This document shows positions 20,759 to 30,936 of a stretch of 64,000 nt of DNA, piece after piece. The notes under the pieces were generated by a model that searched no databases, was not told where the DNA came from, and worked only from the letters and a program-made list of their open reading frames with translations. The position numbers and the translations under genes are program-made. Origin of the DNA: Peristeroidobacter soli (GTDB lineage: Bacteria > Pseudomonadota > Gammaproteobacteria > Steroidobacterales > Steroidobacteraceae); NCBI RefSeq assembly GCF_004138485.1, contig NZ_RYEV01000007.1, positions 186,001-250,000 of the forward strand, written 5' to 3'. Within the stretch, counting starts at the first letter, position 1. Each line of letters starts with the position of its first letter.

Positions 20759-23700
20759 ATGGACCGCTTTCGGAGCGCTTTACGGACGATCTTCGGAGAG
20801 CTGAACTGGCAGCCGCCGGGGTGGGTCACCGCATCCAGTGGCGCAGTCCGCCAGGGCGCGGGCCGGCTCAACACCTCGGCGCGAGCCAATCCCCGTGGCG
20901 CGGCCCTCGTGGTCGCGGGAATTGCGGCTCTGATCGCCGCGGCTTGGTTCGGCTGGCACTGGTACAAGAACCGTCCGCAACCTGTGCTCACCGAGTTCGC
21001 GGTGACCGCGCCTGGCCTCACCTGCTATGCCTGCGAGCCGCCCGGTCCGCCGAATCCGCTCGTCGTGAACTTCTCGGCATCGACCGCGACCTTGGAACGC
21101 GCCGGCCATCCCATCGACCCGATGCAAGCCGGCATCGATATCAGCCCGGCGGTGGCGGGCCAATGGTTCTGGGACGACGACCGCACGCTGCGCTTCCAGC
21201 CGGCCGCCGACTGGCCCATCGGCCAGCGCTACAAAGTCGAGCTGTCGCGCAAGCACTTCGCGGCCGCGCACGTCACGCTCAAGGACTACCAGTTCGAGTT
21301 CGAGTCGCCGGCGTTCGTCGCCAGGCTGGCCAATACCGAGTTCCATCAAGACCCGGTGGTCGCGGGCAACAAGAAAGTCGTCGCCAGCATCAGCTTCAGC
21401 CATCCGGTCGATCCGGAAAGTTTCGAGAAGCGGGTCAAGCTGAAGATGTTCAACAAGGTGACCGACACCATCGAGAAGGAACTGACCGCGCCGGCTTTCA
21501 CCGTCATCTATGACAAGCTGAAGTTGAACGCCTTCGTGCACTCCGCGCAGCTGGAAGTGCCGCCCAAGGCCGGTCGCCTGCAAATCACCATCGAGCCCGG
21601 CACGCGCGCCGCACGCGGTGGCAACGAATCGAAGGACACCCTGAATGCGAGCGTCGAAGTCCCCGGCCTGAACAGTTTGAAGATTTCCAACCTGGGCCTG
21701 GACATCGTTCGCGACGAGCGCAACGAGCCCGATCAGGTGATCCTGATCAACACCTCGTTCTCGGTGCTGGAAAAGGAACTGCCGCCGAAGGTCCACGTGT
21801 GGCTGCTGCCGGAGAAACATCCGGATCCGAAGGTGCAGGGGCAGTTCAGTGGCAACAGGCCGTTCCCGTGGACCAACACCACATTCCGTCCCGAAGTGCT
21901 GACGGCGCAGACCGCGCTGAAAGTCGAACAGATTCCGGGCGAGCAGGAACACTACGAGCTGCACAGCCTGCGCTATCAAGCGGCGCCGGGCCGGTATCTC
22001 TATATCAAGATCGATGCGGGCCTGAAGTCGTTCGGCGGCTACGCGCTCGGCGATAGCGTCGAACGCATCATTCAAGTGCCGGAGTTCCCGCGCGAGCTGA
22101 GCATCCTGCACTCCGGCTCGTTGCTGTCGATGTCGGGCGAGAAGACGGTGAGTCTGTTCGCTCGCAACGTGCCGGCCATTCGGGTCGAGATCGGCCGGTT
22201 GTTGCCGCGTCAGTTACAGCATCTGGTGACGCAGACAAGCGGTAACTTCGGTACGCCGCAATTCAACAACTGGGCATTCGAATCCGCCAACATCACCGAG
22301 CGCTTCTACGAAGTCATCCGGTTGGAGACGACTGATCCAGGTAAAGCCCAGTACGAATCGGTCGACCTCGGCAAATATCTGGACGACAACGCCGGCGACC
22401 GCCGCGGCGTGTTCCTGTTCCGCGTGCAGGCGTGGAATCCGGAGAACAATCAAGCGCTGGACTACGCGCCGGAGGCTTGGAATCAATCGCTCGGCACGCA
22501 GCTGGCGGACGCGCGCCTGATCGTCGTCACCGATCTCGGCCTGGTCGTGAAGCGGTCGGTCGATGGCTCGCAAGATGTGTTCGTGCAATCCATCGCGACC
22601 GGCGCGCCGATCAGTGGCGCGTCGGTGGAAATCATCGGCCGCAACGGCTTGCCCGTGCTCACTGAGACCAGCGATACCGACGGCCACGTGCGCTTCCCCG
22701 AATTGAGAAGCTTCCAGCGTGAGAAAGCGCCGGTGCTGTATCTCGCACGGCGTGGCGGTGACAGTTCATTCCTGCCGCTCGACTATCGGGGTCGGTCGCT
22801 CGATCTGTCGCGCTTCGATATCGGAGGTGTCGAGAGCAATGCCGATCGCGCGGCGCTGTCGGCTTACATTTTCTCGGATCGCGGTATCTATCGGCCCGGC
22901 GAAGAAATTCGCGCCGGCGCGCTGGTTCGCAAGCAGGATTGGAGTCGCGGGCTGTCCGGCTTGCCGCTGCGCCTGGAAGTGACCGATCCGCAAGGCACCG
23001 TGATCCGACGCGAGACGTTCAAGCCGGGCGCGGCAGGCTTCGGCGAGATTCTGCAGCCGACCAAAGAAACATCGCCGACCGGCACGTACACGTTGGCACT
23101 GTCCATCGTGCGCGATCAATACAACGCCGATCTGATTGGCTCGACGACCGTACAGGTGCGCGACTTCCAACCGGACCGTCTGCGCATGAAGGCAACGTTC
23201 TCCGCGACATCGGCGGACGGCTGGGTGCCACCGGACAATCTCGAAGCGACCGTGCAACTGGAGAATCTGTTCGGCACGCCGGCGGAAAACCGGCGCATCG
23301 TGTCGAATCTGACACTCACGCCGAGTATTCCTTCGTTCCGCGCTTATCCGGACTATCAGTTCCACGATCCCCAGTACGCACGCGAAGGCTTCAGTGAACA
23401 GCTCGCGGACACGACGACGGATGCGCAAGGCAAGGCGACACTGTCGCTGAATCTGCAGCGCTTCGCGAAGGCGACGTATCGCGTGCACCTGGTATCGCAG
23501 GGCTTCGAGGCGGATGGCGGTCGTGGCGTCACGACCGAAGCCGCGCAACTCGTGTCGAACATGCCCTACCTCGTCGGCTACAAGGCCGATGGCGAGCTCG
23601 GTTATCTGTCGCGTAACGGCGAGCGTAACGTGCACTTCATCGCGATCGATCCGAAGGCTCAACGCACGGAGGTCAGCGGCCTGGTGCTGACTCGCTTGGA

Positions 23701-26635
23701 AACGCGCTTCGTCTCGGTGCTGATGCGTCAGGCGAACGGCACTTATAAATACGAGTCGCGCCGCAAGGAAACCTCGCTCGGCGACACGCCGCTGACGATC
23801 GCCGCGACCGGCTATTCGCTGAAACTTGCCACGGATGCGCCGGGCAACTTCGCCTACGTGGTGAAAGACGCGTCGGGCCAGCAGCTGGCCCGCCTCGACT
23901 ATCAAGTGGCGGGTGAAGGCAATGTCACGCGCACGTTGGAAAAGAACGCCGAGCTGCAGCTGACTTTGTCGAAACGCGACTACGCGCCGGGCGAAGAAGT
24001 CGAAGTTTCGATTCGCGCTCCGTACGAAGGCGCCGGCTTGATCACTATCGAGCGCGAGCGTGTGTATGCGTGGAAGTGGTTCAAGACTTCGACCACCAGC
24101 TCGGTGCAGAAGATCACATTGCCCGCGGGGCTGGAAGGCAATGCCTATGTGTCGGTCACCTTCGTGCGCGACTCGGCGTCGTCCGAGATCTACACCAGCC
24201 CGATGTCCTACGGCGTGCAGCCGTTCTCCATCGCGGTGGATGCGCGGCGCAATCCGGTCACCGTTGAAGCGCCTACGCTGGTGAAGCCGGGTCAGGATGT
24301 GACATTCCGCTATCGCACCGAGAAGCCGTCGCGGCTGGTGTTGTTCGCGGTCGACGAAGGCATCCTGCAGGTCGCCGCGTACAAGACGCCCGATCCGCTG
24401 GGGTATTTCTTCCAGAAGCGCGCGCTCGAAGTGTCGACCACCCAGATCCTGGATCTGATCCTGCCCGAGTTCCGCCAGCTGGGTCTGGCTGCGGCGCCAG
24501 GTGGCGATGCGGAAGGTCTGCTCGGTAAGCATCTCAATCCGTTCCGTCGCAAGGGCGAGAAGCCGGTGGCATATTGGTCGGGTATTGTCGATGCGGACTC
24601 GACGACGCGCGAACTGAAGTACACGGTGCCGGACTACTTCAACGGCACGCTGCGCGTGATGGCGGTGGCGGTGACCGATGATCGCGTCGGTGTACATGAG
24701 AGTCGTACGCTGGTTCGCGGCGACTTCGTGTTGTCGCCGAACGCACCGACGACGGTGTCTCCGGGCGACGAGTTTGATGTGAGCGTCGGCGTGTCGAATA
24801 ACGTCGAAGGCTCGGGCGCGAGCGCCACGGTGACAGTGACGTTGGAAACGGATGCCGGCCTCGAAGTCGTCGGCGAACCGAAGCAGGACGCAAGCATTGC
24901 CGAAGGACGCGAAGGCTCGGTGCGATTCCGGCTGCGAGCGAAAGACGTGCCGGGAGCGGCGAACATGAGCTTCACCGCTCGCACGGGCAACGCGAGCGGC
25001 AAGCGTCGCATCGATCTCAGCGTGCGGCCTGCGACGCCGTTCATGACGCAGCTGAGCGCGGGTGTCCTGCAGACGGGCGAGAAAGAGATTCGCGTCGAGC
25101 GGCAGATGTATCCGCATCACCGCACGCTGGACACCGGCGCATCGATGCTGCCGCTGCAATTCGCGCATGGGTTCGTCGCGTATCTCTCGAACTATCCGTA
25201 TGCGTGCACGGAGCAGATCGTCAGCATGTCGATGCCGGCGGTATTGCTGACGTCGCGGCCGGAGTTTGGCTACGTGAAGACGCGTGACGGCTCCGACGTT
25301 TCGGCGCTGATCGGCGAATTACGTTCGCGTCAGACCGAGACCGGTGCCTACAAACTCTGGCCGGGCGGCAACGAGGTGGTCGAGTTCGTGTCGCTGTATG
25401 CCCAGCAGTTGCTGCTCGAGGCCGGCGAGCGAGGCCAGGCGATTCCGGGCGACCTGGTCGCGAATGGCAATAACTATTTGCATGAGGTCGCTCAGCGCGA
25501 TGGCAACAACCTCACCGATGAGCGGCAGAGCGCGTATGCGATTTATCTGCTGACGCGTCAGGGACAGCGCATGGCGGCGGAGATCACCGCGGCTCGCAAG
25601 CGGCTGGCCGAACGCTATCGCGGGCAATGGGAGAAAGATCTGACCGCGGCGTGGCTGGCCGCTTCGCTGGATCTGATGCGGCAGGATCGTGACGCCGAGA
25701 GCCTGATCTCCGGCACTCGCTTCGATGCGACAGGCGATGAGCTGTACAACGATCCGATGACCCGCGACGCGTTGCTGCTGTTCATAATCTCGCGTCACTT
25801 TCCGGAACGGTTGAAGACCGTGCCGGGCGAAGTGTTCACGACGATGGCGAAGCGCGTGACTGACGGTTACTACCATTCGTTGTCGGCGGGCACGACGTTG
25901 CTGGCGCTGGACGCGTATGCGTCGGCGACTGAAGGCGCGGCTCGCAATCTGGCGATTGCGGAAGTGCTGAAGAACAAGAGCGTGCGTGCGCTGACGTTGC
26001 CGGAGGGCTTGTTCCCGACGGTGAAGTTCACGGATCAGGCGGCGGCGCTGAGATTCACGAACAACACCAACCTCAATGCGTACTACTTGATCGAACAGTC
26101 CGGCTTCGATCGCAAGCCTCCGACGCAGGCGATCAAGCAGGGGCTGGAAGTGTTGCGTGAATACACGGATGGCAGCGGCAAGCCGATCACGTCGATCAAG
26201 ATGGGACAGCAGATCGATGTGCACCTGAAGTTCCGGGGCTTGAAGGAAGGCGCATATTCGAACATCGCGCTGGTCGACCTGTTGCCCGGTGGCTTCGAGC
26301 TGGTGGTACCGACGGAAGCGGCGCAGGCGCCGTTCAGTGAGGCTTCTTCTGCTTCTGAAGGTGAAGGCGATGGTGAGTACGACCCGTCCTATGAGGGGTG
26401 GCAGTGCCAGGTGTGCGTAGGCAACGTGAAGGCGGCCCTGCAGTACGCCGATATGCGCGAGGATCGTGTGGTGTTCTACGCGAATGCGAGCGGCGAGGTG
26501 TCCGAGATCGTTTATCGGATCAAGGCGACGAACGTCGGCTCGTATGTCACGCCGCCTGCGTATGGCGAGGCGATGTATGACCGGAGCGTCGTTGGCCGGT
26601 CGGCCGCCGGTCGCATTGAGGTATCGCGGCCGTGA
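20759..26635 (+). CDS. Bacterial alpha-2-macroglobulin family protein, membrane-anchored (YfhM-like)
   Basis: This very large protein (1958 residues) is a bacterial alpha-2-macroglobulin, a periplasmic protease trap thought to protect the cell wall together with PBP1c. An uncleaved membrane helix at about 47-67 anchors it; no lipobox is present, unlike E. coli YfhM. MG-type domains fill the first 1300 residues (for example SDRGIYRPGEEIRAG at about 705). The thioester motif CTEQ is intact with Cys1483, inside YPYACTEQIVSMSMP, followed by a helical thioester domain. A Cys-rich patch YACEPP near residue 95 and WQCQVCVG near the end are additional. It is followed directly by pbpC, the standard partner. 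Confidence 0.95.
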   Translation: MDRFRSALRTIFGELNWQPPGWVTASSGAVRQGAGRLNTSARANPRGAALVVAGIAALIAAAWFGWHWYKNRPQPVLTEFAVTAPGLTCYACEPPGPPNPLVVNFSASTATLERAGHPIDPMQAGIDISPAVAGQWFWDDDRTLRFQPAADWPIGQRYKVELSRKHFAAAHVTLKDYQFEFESPAFVARLANTEFHQDPVVAGNKKVVASISFSHPVDPESFEKRVKLKMFNKVTDTIEKELTAPAFTVIYDKLKLNAFVHSAQLEVPPKAGRLQITIEPGTRAARGGNESKDTLNASVEVPGLNSLKISNLGLDIVRDERNEPDQVILINTSFSVLEKELPPKVHVWLLPEKHPDPKVQGQFSGNRPFPWTNTTFRPEVLTAQTALKVEQIPGEQEHYELHSLRYQAAPGRYLYIKIDAGLKSFGGYALGDSVERIIQVPEFPRELSILHSGSLLSMSGEKTVSLFARNVPAIRVEIGRLLPRQLQHLVTQTSGNFGTPQFNNWAFESANITERFYEVIRLETTDPGKAQYESVDLGKYLDDNAGDRRGVFLFRVQAWNPENNQALDYAPEAWNQSLGTQLADARLIVVTDLGLVVKRSVDGSQDVFVQSIATGAPISGASVEIIGRNGLPVLTETSDTDGHVRFPELRSFQREKAPVLYLARRGGDSSFLPLDYRGRSLDLSRFDIGGVESNADRAALSAYIFSDRGIYRPGEEIRAGALVRKQDWSRGLSGLPLRLEVTDPQGTVIRRETFKPGAAGFGEILQPTKETSPTGTYTLALSIVRDQYNADLIGSTTVQVRDFQPDRLRMKATFSATSADGWVPPDNLEATVQLENLFGTPAENRRIVSNLTLTPSIPSFRAYPDYQFHDPQYAREGFSEQLADTTTDAQGKATLSLNLQRFAKATYRVHLVSQGFEADGGRGVTTEAAQLVSNMPYLVGYKADGELGYLSRNGERNVHFIAIDPKAQRTEVSGLVLTRLETRFVSVLMRQANGTYKYESRRKETSLGDTPLTIAATGYSLKLATDAPGNFAYVVKDASGQQLARLDYQVAGEGNVTRTLEKNAELQLTLSKRDYAPGEEVEVSIRAPYEGAGLITIERERVYAWKWFKTSTTSSVQKITLPAGLEGNAYVSVTFVRDSASSEIYTSPMSYGVQPFSIAVDARRNPVTVEAPTLVKPGQDVTFRYRTEKPSRLVLFAVDEGILQVAAYKTPDPLGYFFQKRALEVSTTQILDLILPEFRQLGLAAAPGGDAEGLLGKHLNPFRRKGEKPVAYWSGIVDADSTTRELKYTVPDYFNGTLRVMAVAVTDDRVGVHESRTLVRGDFVLSPNAPTTVSPGDEFDVSVGVSNNVEGSGASATVTVTLETDAGLEVVGEPKQDASIAEGREGSVRFRLRAKDVPGAANMSFTARTGNASGKRRIDLSVRPATPFMTQLSAGVLQTGEKEIRVERQMYPHHRTLDTGASMLPLQFAHGFVAYLSNYPYACTEQIVSMSMPAVLLTSRPEFGYVKTRDGSDVSALIGELRSRQTETGAYKLWPGGNEVVEFVSLYAQQLLLEAGERGQAIPGDLVANGNNYLHEVAQRDGNNLTDERQSAYAIYLLTRQGQRMAAEITAARKRLAERYRGQWEKDLTAAWLAASLDLMRQDRDAESLISGTRFDATGDELYNDPMTRDALLLFIISRHFPERLKTVPGEVFTTMAKRVTDGYYHSLSAGTTLLALDAYASATEGAARNLAIAEVLKNKSVRALTLPEGLFPTVKFTDQAAALRFTNNTNLNAYYLIEQSGFDRKPPTQAIKQGLEVLREYTDGSGKPITSIKMGQQIDVHLKFRGLKEGAYSNIALVDLLPGGFELVVPTEAAQAPFSEASSASEGEGDGEYDPSYEGWQCQVCVGNVKAALQYADMREDRVVFYANASGEVSEIVYRIKATNVGSYVTPPAYGEAMYDRSVVGRSAAGRIEVSRP

Positions 26636-26733
26636 GAGAAGAAGGGAGCGTCAGTGGCTCGCAGCGGGAGGGGCCGGTAGGTCCTCCCGCTGCCGATAGC
26701 GCCGTGGAACCGGTCAGGCCGGGAGCTATCTGA
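26632..26733 (+). CDS. Possible 33-residue bridging ORF between the macroglobulin gene and pbpC
   Basis: A GTG at 26632 overlaps the macroglobulin stop codon by four bases (GTGA) and opens a 33-codon frame that ends two bases before the pbpC ATG. The frame spans the whole gap. The peptide is Gly/Pro/Glu-rich and unlike any family I know. It may serve only to carry ribosomes across the hairpin at 26661-26693 into pbpC, or may be chance. Confidence 0.25.
   Translation: MREEGSVSGSQREGPVGPPAADSAVEPVRPGAI
26661..26693 (+). other. Strong hairpin in the macroglobulin-pbpC junction
   Basis: GCAGCGGGAGG (26661-26671) and CCTCCCGCTGC (26683-26693) form a perfect 11-bp stem with an 11-base loop. No U tract follows, so it is not a standard terminator. 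It could set the ratio of the two gene products or protect an mRNA end. Confidence 0.6.
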
Positions 26734-26735
26734 TC

Positions 26736-29054
26736 ATGCGCTGGCGGCGAGCACTCGGCGTAGCTGTCTTGGTCGTGATCGTAGCGGCGACGCTCGTCAC
26801 GATCCGGCTGTGGCCGCGCGAGCCGCTCGCCGCCAAGATTGCTTCTTCGACGGCGATCTTCGATCGGCAAGGCCGGCTGCTGAGACTCACATTGGCGAGC
26901 GATCACCAGTATCGCTTGTGGACGCCGATCGAAGACATCTCGCCCGAACTGGTCGATGCCCTGCTGCTCCACGAAGACCAGCATTTCTACTGGCATCCCG
27001 GCGTCAACGTCGCCTCGTTGGTACGCGCGGCGACGTCGACGTACTCCGGCGGCCCGCGCGTGGGCGGCTCGACGATCACGATGCAGCTCGCCCGGCTGAT
27101 GTACGGACTGAACACCAAGAGCATCAGCGGCAAACTCCAGCAGATCGTCCGCGCCGTGCAACTGGAGCTCTGCTATTCCAAGCGGGAGCTGCTCGAAGCG
27201 CATCTTAACCTGATGCCCTACGGAGGAAACATTCAAGGCGTCGGCGCCGCCAGCCTGATCTATTTCGACAAGTCGGCGAAACGGCTCGGCTTGGCTGAGT
27301 CACTGACGCTCGTACTCATCCCGCAATCCCCCGCGCGTCGTGCGCCCACCCTCGACGAACCCGCCGACCTCCGCGACGCGCGCTTGCGCCTCTTTGCCCG
27401 TTGGGTCGAGGAACATCCGGACGCGGCCAGCTCAGCCGACCACATCGCTACGCCGCTGCGTTACGCCTCCCTGCGTGACCTCCCCTTCGCCGCACCTCAC
27501 TTCACGAACGCCATCCTGCAGCGACCCCGACCGGCGTCGGTTCATTCAGTAAACACGACGCTCGATCTTCGAACCCAACGAACGCTCGAACGAGTCATCA
27601 CGACCTACGTCCGCGAACACAGCAACATCGGCATTCACAACGCCGCTGCCATGCTGGTCGACTATCGAGACCTTTCCGTAAAGGCGATGATCGGTTCGGC
27701 CGATTTCTTCGCGGCCGACATCGAAGGCCAGGTGAACGGCACCCTGGCCAAGCGCTCGCCCGGCTCGGCGCTGAAACCGTTCATCTACGCGCTGGCCATC
27801 GATCAGGGCGTGATCCATCCGCAAACGGTGTTGAAAGATACGCCGACCGCCTTCGGCCCCTTCAACCCGGAAAACTTCGACGGCCGTTTCGTGGGCCCGA
27901 TCACCGCGCGTGAGGCGTTGATCCGCTCACGCAACGTCCCGGCGATGACACTCTCATCGCAACTCTCGACGCCCTCGCTCTATCAGTTCCTGCGCAGTGC
28001 CGGCATCACCAAGATGGCGAGTGAGAAACATTACGGCCTCGCGCTCACCCTGGGCGGCGGCGAAATCACGATAGAAGAGGCCGCGACGCTGTATGCGATG
28101 CTGGCGAATCGCGGCCGTCTCGCGCCCTTGCGCTATCTCACCGCCGAACCCCGAGCCGACGGGCTCCGCATGCTGTCGGAAGAAGCGAGCTTCATGACGC
28201 TGGACATGCTCCGCTCGGCGCCGCGTCCCGAAGATTCATTCGCTCGTCGTCGCAGCGGCGTGCAGGCTGCGTGGAAAACCGGCACGTCGTGGGGCTTCCG
28301 CGATGCCTGGACCGCCGGCACATTCGGCCCTTACGTTCTGGTCGTGTGGGTCGGCAACTTCGACGGTCGAGGCAATCCCGCATTCGTTGGGGTGCAGGCA
28401 GCCGCGCCGCTGTTCTTTCGCCTGCTCGATGCGCTCGCGGCTCAGGAAAAACTCATCGAGCCGATCTATCGACAGCCGCCGCGCATGGAACGAGTGGAAG
28501 TCTGCAGCGCATCGGGCGATCTGCCGAATTCGGAGTGCCCGCAGGTGGTGAGCACCTGGTACATCCCCGGCGTGTCACCGATTCGTGTGAGTCAGATTCA
28601 CCGGCGCGTCTGGATCGATACCCGAACCGGCGAGCAAGCCTGTCCGCCGTACGATCCATCGCATACACGCAGCGAGGTTTATGAATTCTGGCCTACGGAC
28701 CTGTTGCAACTGTTCGCGCAGGCCGGCATGCCGCGTCGACGGCCGCCGCCGCCGGCGGATTGCCAGCGGGATGTCCCGAGTGGTACGCCACCCCAGATCA
28801 CATCGCCTGTCATCGCTGTGACATACAGCGTGCGCAGTGGACGCGTCGGCAGCGAAACCATCCCACTGGCCGCCAATGCGGACAGCGAAGTGCGACGACT
28901 GCATTGGTTCGTCGATGAAAGCTACGTCGGCACGGGCACGCCCGGCGTGGCGATCGGCTGGCACCCGCAGCGCGCGGGACATTACATGGTACGCACAGTG
29001 GACGATCGGGGTCGCGCCGACAGCCGGGCGCTGGCGGTCGAGATCGTTCGCTAG
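26736..29054 (+). CDS. pbpC: Penicillin-binding protein 1C (bifunctional glycosyltransferase/transpeptidase-like)
   Basis: This 772-residue protein has an N-terminal membrane helix (about 7-26), then a GT51 glycosyltransferase domain with catalytic Glu80 in LHEDQHFYWHPG and the GGSTITMQLARL motif. The transpeptidase domain has Ser344 in the SALK motif, the SRN motif (IRSRNVPAM) and the KTG motif (AWKTGTSWG). The C-terminal BiPBP_C domain (about 685-772) is the PBP1C hallmark. PBP1C polymerises glycan strands and may repair the wall. It pairs with the upstream macroglobulin gene, with a 100-bp gap that contains a hairpin and a small bridging ORF. Confidence 0.96.
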   Translation: MRWRRALGVAVLVVIVAATLVTIRLWPREPLAAKIASSTAIFDRQGRLLRLTLASDHQYRLWTPIEDISPELVDALLLHEDQHFYWHPGVNVASLVRAATSTYSGGPRVGGSTITMQLARLMYGLNTKSISGKLQQIVRAVQLELCYSKRELLEAHLNLMPYGGNIQGVGAASLIYFDKSAKRLGLAESLTLVLIPQSPARRAPTLDEPADLRDARLRLFARWVEEHPDAASSADHIATPLRYASLRDLPFAAPHFTNAILQRPRPASVHSVNTTLDLRTQRTLERVITTYVREHSNIGIHNAAAMLVDYRDLSVKAMIGSADFFAADIEGQVNGTLAKRSPGSALKPFIYALAIDQGVIHPQTVLKDTPTAFGPFNPENFDGRFVGPITAREALIRSRNVPAMTLSSQLSTPSLYQFLRSAGITKMASEKHYGLALTLGGGEITIEEAATLYAMLANRGRLAPLRYLTAEPRADGLRMLSEEASFMTLDMLRSAPRPEDSFARRRSGVQAAWKTGTSWGFRDAWTAGTFGPYVLVVWVGNFDGRGNPAFVGVQAAAPLFFRLLDALAAQEKLIEPIYRQPPRMERVEVCSASGDLPNSECPQVVSTWYIPGVSPIRVSQIHRRVWIDTRTGEQACPPYDPSHTRSEVYEFWPTDLLQLFAQAGMPRRRPPPPADCQRDVPSGTPPQITSPVIAVTYSVRSGRVGSETIPLAANADSEVRRLHWFVDESYVGTGTPGVAIGWHPQRAGHYMVRTVDDRGRADSRALAVEIVR

Positions 29055-29164
29055 CCCGGTCCATATAAAGGAACGATTAACCTCGCGAGCGGAGCGGTTA
29101 CTATGGAGTGCCTCGCGGGTGCCGCTGCGCTCGCGTTCACTCGATCCCAGGTGACCCCTAGCGC

Positions 29165-30919
29165 ATGCCACATCAATCCGACCTGATTGCACTCATCGCC
29201 ATCGGCTTCGTGCTGGCCTTGGGCTTCGGCTTCCTCGCCGCCAGACTGCGCATGCCGCCGCTGGTGGGCTATCTGGTCGCCGGAATTGCAATCGGGCCGT
29301 TCACGCCGGGCTTCGTCGCGGACGCGGGTCTCGCCGGGCAACTGGCGGAAATCGGCGTCATCCTGTTGATGTTCGGCGTCGGTCTGCACTTCTCCATCGG
29401 CACCTTGCTCAAGGTCCGTAACATCGCGCTGCCCGGCGCGATCGTGCAGATCGCAGTGGCAACCATCATTGGCCTCGGCCTGGCGCGGCTGTGGAATTGG
29501 AGCACGACCTCGGGAATCGTGTTCGGCCTGGCGCTGTCGGTCGCCAGCACCGTCGTGTTGTTACGAGCGCTCGAACAACGTAACGAGCTGGATACCGAAC
29601 AGGGTCGCATCGCTGTGGGCTGGCTGGTGGTCGAGGACCTGGCGATGGTCGTGGCACTGGTGTTCCTGCCCGCCCTCGCGCACACCGGCGACAGTGCTGG
29701 TCAGAGCAGCTTGTTTGTGAGCCTCGGCGTGACGTCTTTGAAGGTCGCGATATTCGTGGCGCTCATGATGGTTGGCGGCCGACGCATCGTGCCTTGGCTA
29801 CTGCTGCAGGTCGCACGCACTGGGTCGCGTGAGCTGTTCACTCTGGCCGTGCTGGGAATTGCGTTGGGCATCGCTTACGGATCGGCCATGTTGTTCGACG
29901 TGTCCTTCGCGCTCGGCGCATTCTTCGCGGGTGTGATGCTGGCCGAGTCGGACCTGAGTCATCAGGCGGCGGAGAATTCGTTGCCGCTACAGGATGCGTT
30001 CGCGGTGATGTTCTTCGTGTCGGTCGGCATGTTGTTCGACCCCGCGGTGATCCTGCGGCAGCCGCTGGAGTTGCTGGGCGTGCTGTTCGTCATTCTGGTG
30101 GGCAAGTCGCTCGCGGCCTTCGCCATCGTGCTCGCGTTCGGTTACGCCGTGCGCACGGCACTGACGATTTCGGCGAGCCTGGCACAGATCGGTGAGTTCT
30201 CCTTCATTCTCGCCGGCCTCGGCGTCGGCCTCGGTCTGCTGCCGCCCGAAGGGCGCGATTTGATCCTGGCTGGTGCGCTGTTATCCATTACTTTGAATCC
30301 CTTCGCCTTCGCGACCATTGCGCCGATCGCGCGTTGGCTGAATGAGCGGCCGAAGCTGCTGGCGTTTTTCACTCGGAAGGATGGCAAGCTCTCGTCACTG
30401 CCGCCTGATCAGCAAGTTTCGCGGCTGCGAAATCATGCGGTGATCGTTGGTTACGGACGCGTCGGCAGCGTCGTCGGTTATGGATTGCAGGCGCAGGGGC
30501 TCGAGTATGTCGTGATTGAGATGAGCCGTCGGGTCGTCGATCAGCTGCGTGAGGACAAGATCACGGCGGTGTATGGCGATGCGACTGCGCATGGCGTGAT
30601 GGAGCTTGCGCAGATCGAACATGCGCGGTTGTTGGTGATCGCTTCACCCGATGGCTTTCACGCCCGCCGGATTCTCGAACTCGCTCGCGCCAAGAATCCC
30701 AAGATTGCGGTGGTCGTGCGGACCCACAGCTCGTCGGAGCTGAAGTATTTGATCCGCCAAGGCGTCGACCGCGCCGTCATGGGCGAGCTCGAGCTTGCAT
30801 TGGAAATGACCGACTACGCGCTACGCAGCCTCGGCGTGTCGGAGGAGCGATGCAAGATATTGACGCAGTGGTTGAGGAACGAAGGGGTCGCGGGGTCGCC
30901 GAAAGATCCAGGGGCGTAA
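29165..30919 (+). CDS. ybaL: Monovalent cation:proton antiporter, CPA2 family with TrkA-N domain (YbaL/Kef-like)
   Basis: The N-terminal 380 residues form a 12-helix Na+/H+ exchanger-type transporter with PPLVGYLVAGIAIGPFTPGF and ILLMFGVGLHFS, which match YbaL closely. The C-terminal part (about 405-545) is a TrkA-N/RCK nucleotide-binding domain with the Rossmann motif VIVGYGRVGSVVGYGL. Such proteins move potassium against protons and are gated by nucleotides or glutathione adducts. At 584 residues it is slightly longer than E. coli YbaL. No KefF/KefG-type ancillary gene is adjacent. It is 110 bp downstream of pbpC, probably with its own promoter. Confidence 0.93.
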   Translation: MPHQSDLIALIAIGFVLALGFGFLAARLRMPPLVGYLVAGIAIGPFTPGFVADAGLAGQLAEIGVILLMFGVGLHFSIGTLLKVRNIALPGAIVQIAVATIIGLGLARLWNWSTTSGIVFGLALSVASTVVLLRALEQRNELDTEQGRIAVGWLVVEDLAMVVALVFLPALAHTGDSAGQSSLFVSLGVTSLKVAIFVALMMVGGRRIVPWLLLQVARTGSRELFTLAVLGIALGIAYGSAMLFDVSFALGAFFAGVMLAESDLSHQAAENSLPLQDAFAVMFFVSVGMLFDPAVILRQPLELLGVLFVILVGKSLAAFAIVLAFGYAVRTALTISASLAQIGEFSFILAGLGVGLGLLPPEGRDLILAGALLSITLNPFAFATIAPIARWLNERPKLLAFFTRKDGKLSSLPPDQQVSRLRNHAVIVGYGRVGSVVGYGLQAQGLEYVVIEMSRRVVDQLREDKITAVYGDATAHGVMELAQIEHARLLVIASPDGFHARRILELARAKNPKIAVVVRTHSSSELKYLIRQGVDRAVMGELELALEMTDYALRSLGVSEERCKILTQWLRNEGVAGSPKDPGA

Positions 30920-30936
30920 CGAGCCGGAGGTCCTGG

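Noticed and set aside
20602-21021. Long N-terminal extension of the OsmC frame
   Set aside because: It runs through the divergent promoter region and into the macroglobulin gene; the OsmC fold begins at 20601.
22766-25168. 800-residue minus-strand ORF inside the macroglobulin gene
   Set aside because: It is opposite to a clear macroglobulin frame with a thioester motif; its composition is shadow-like.
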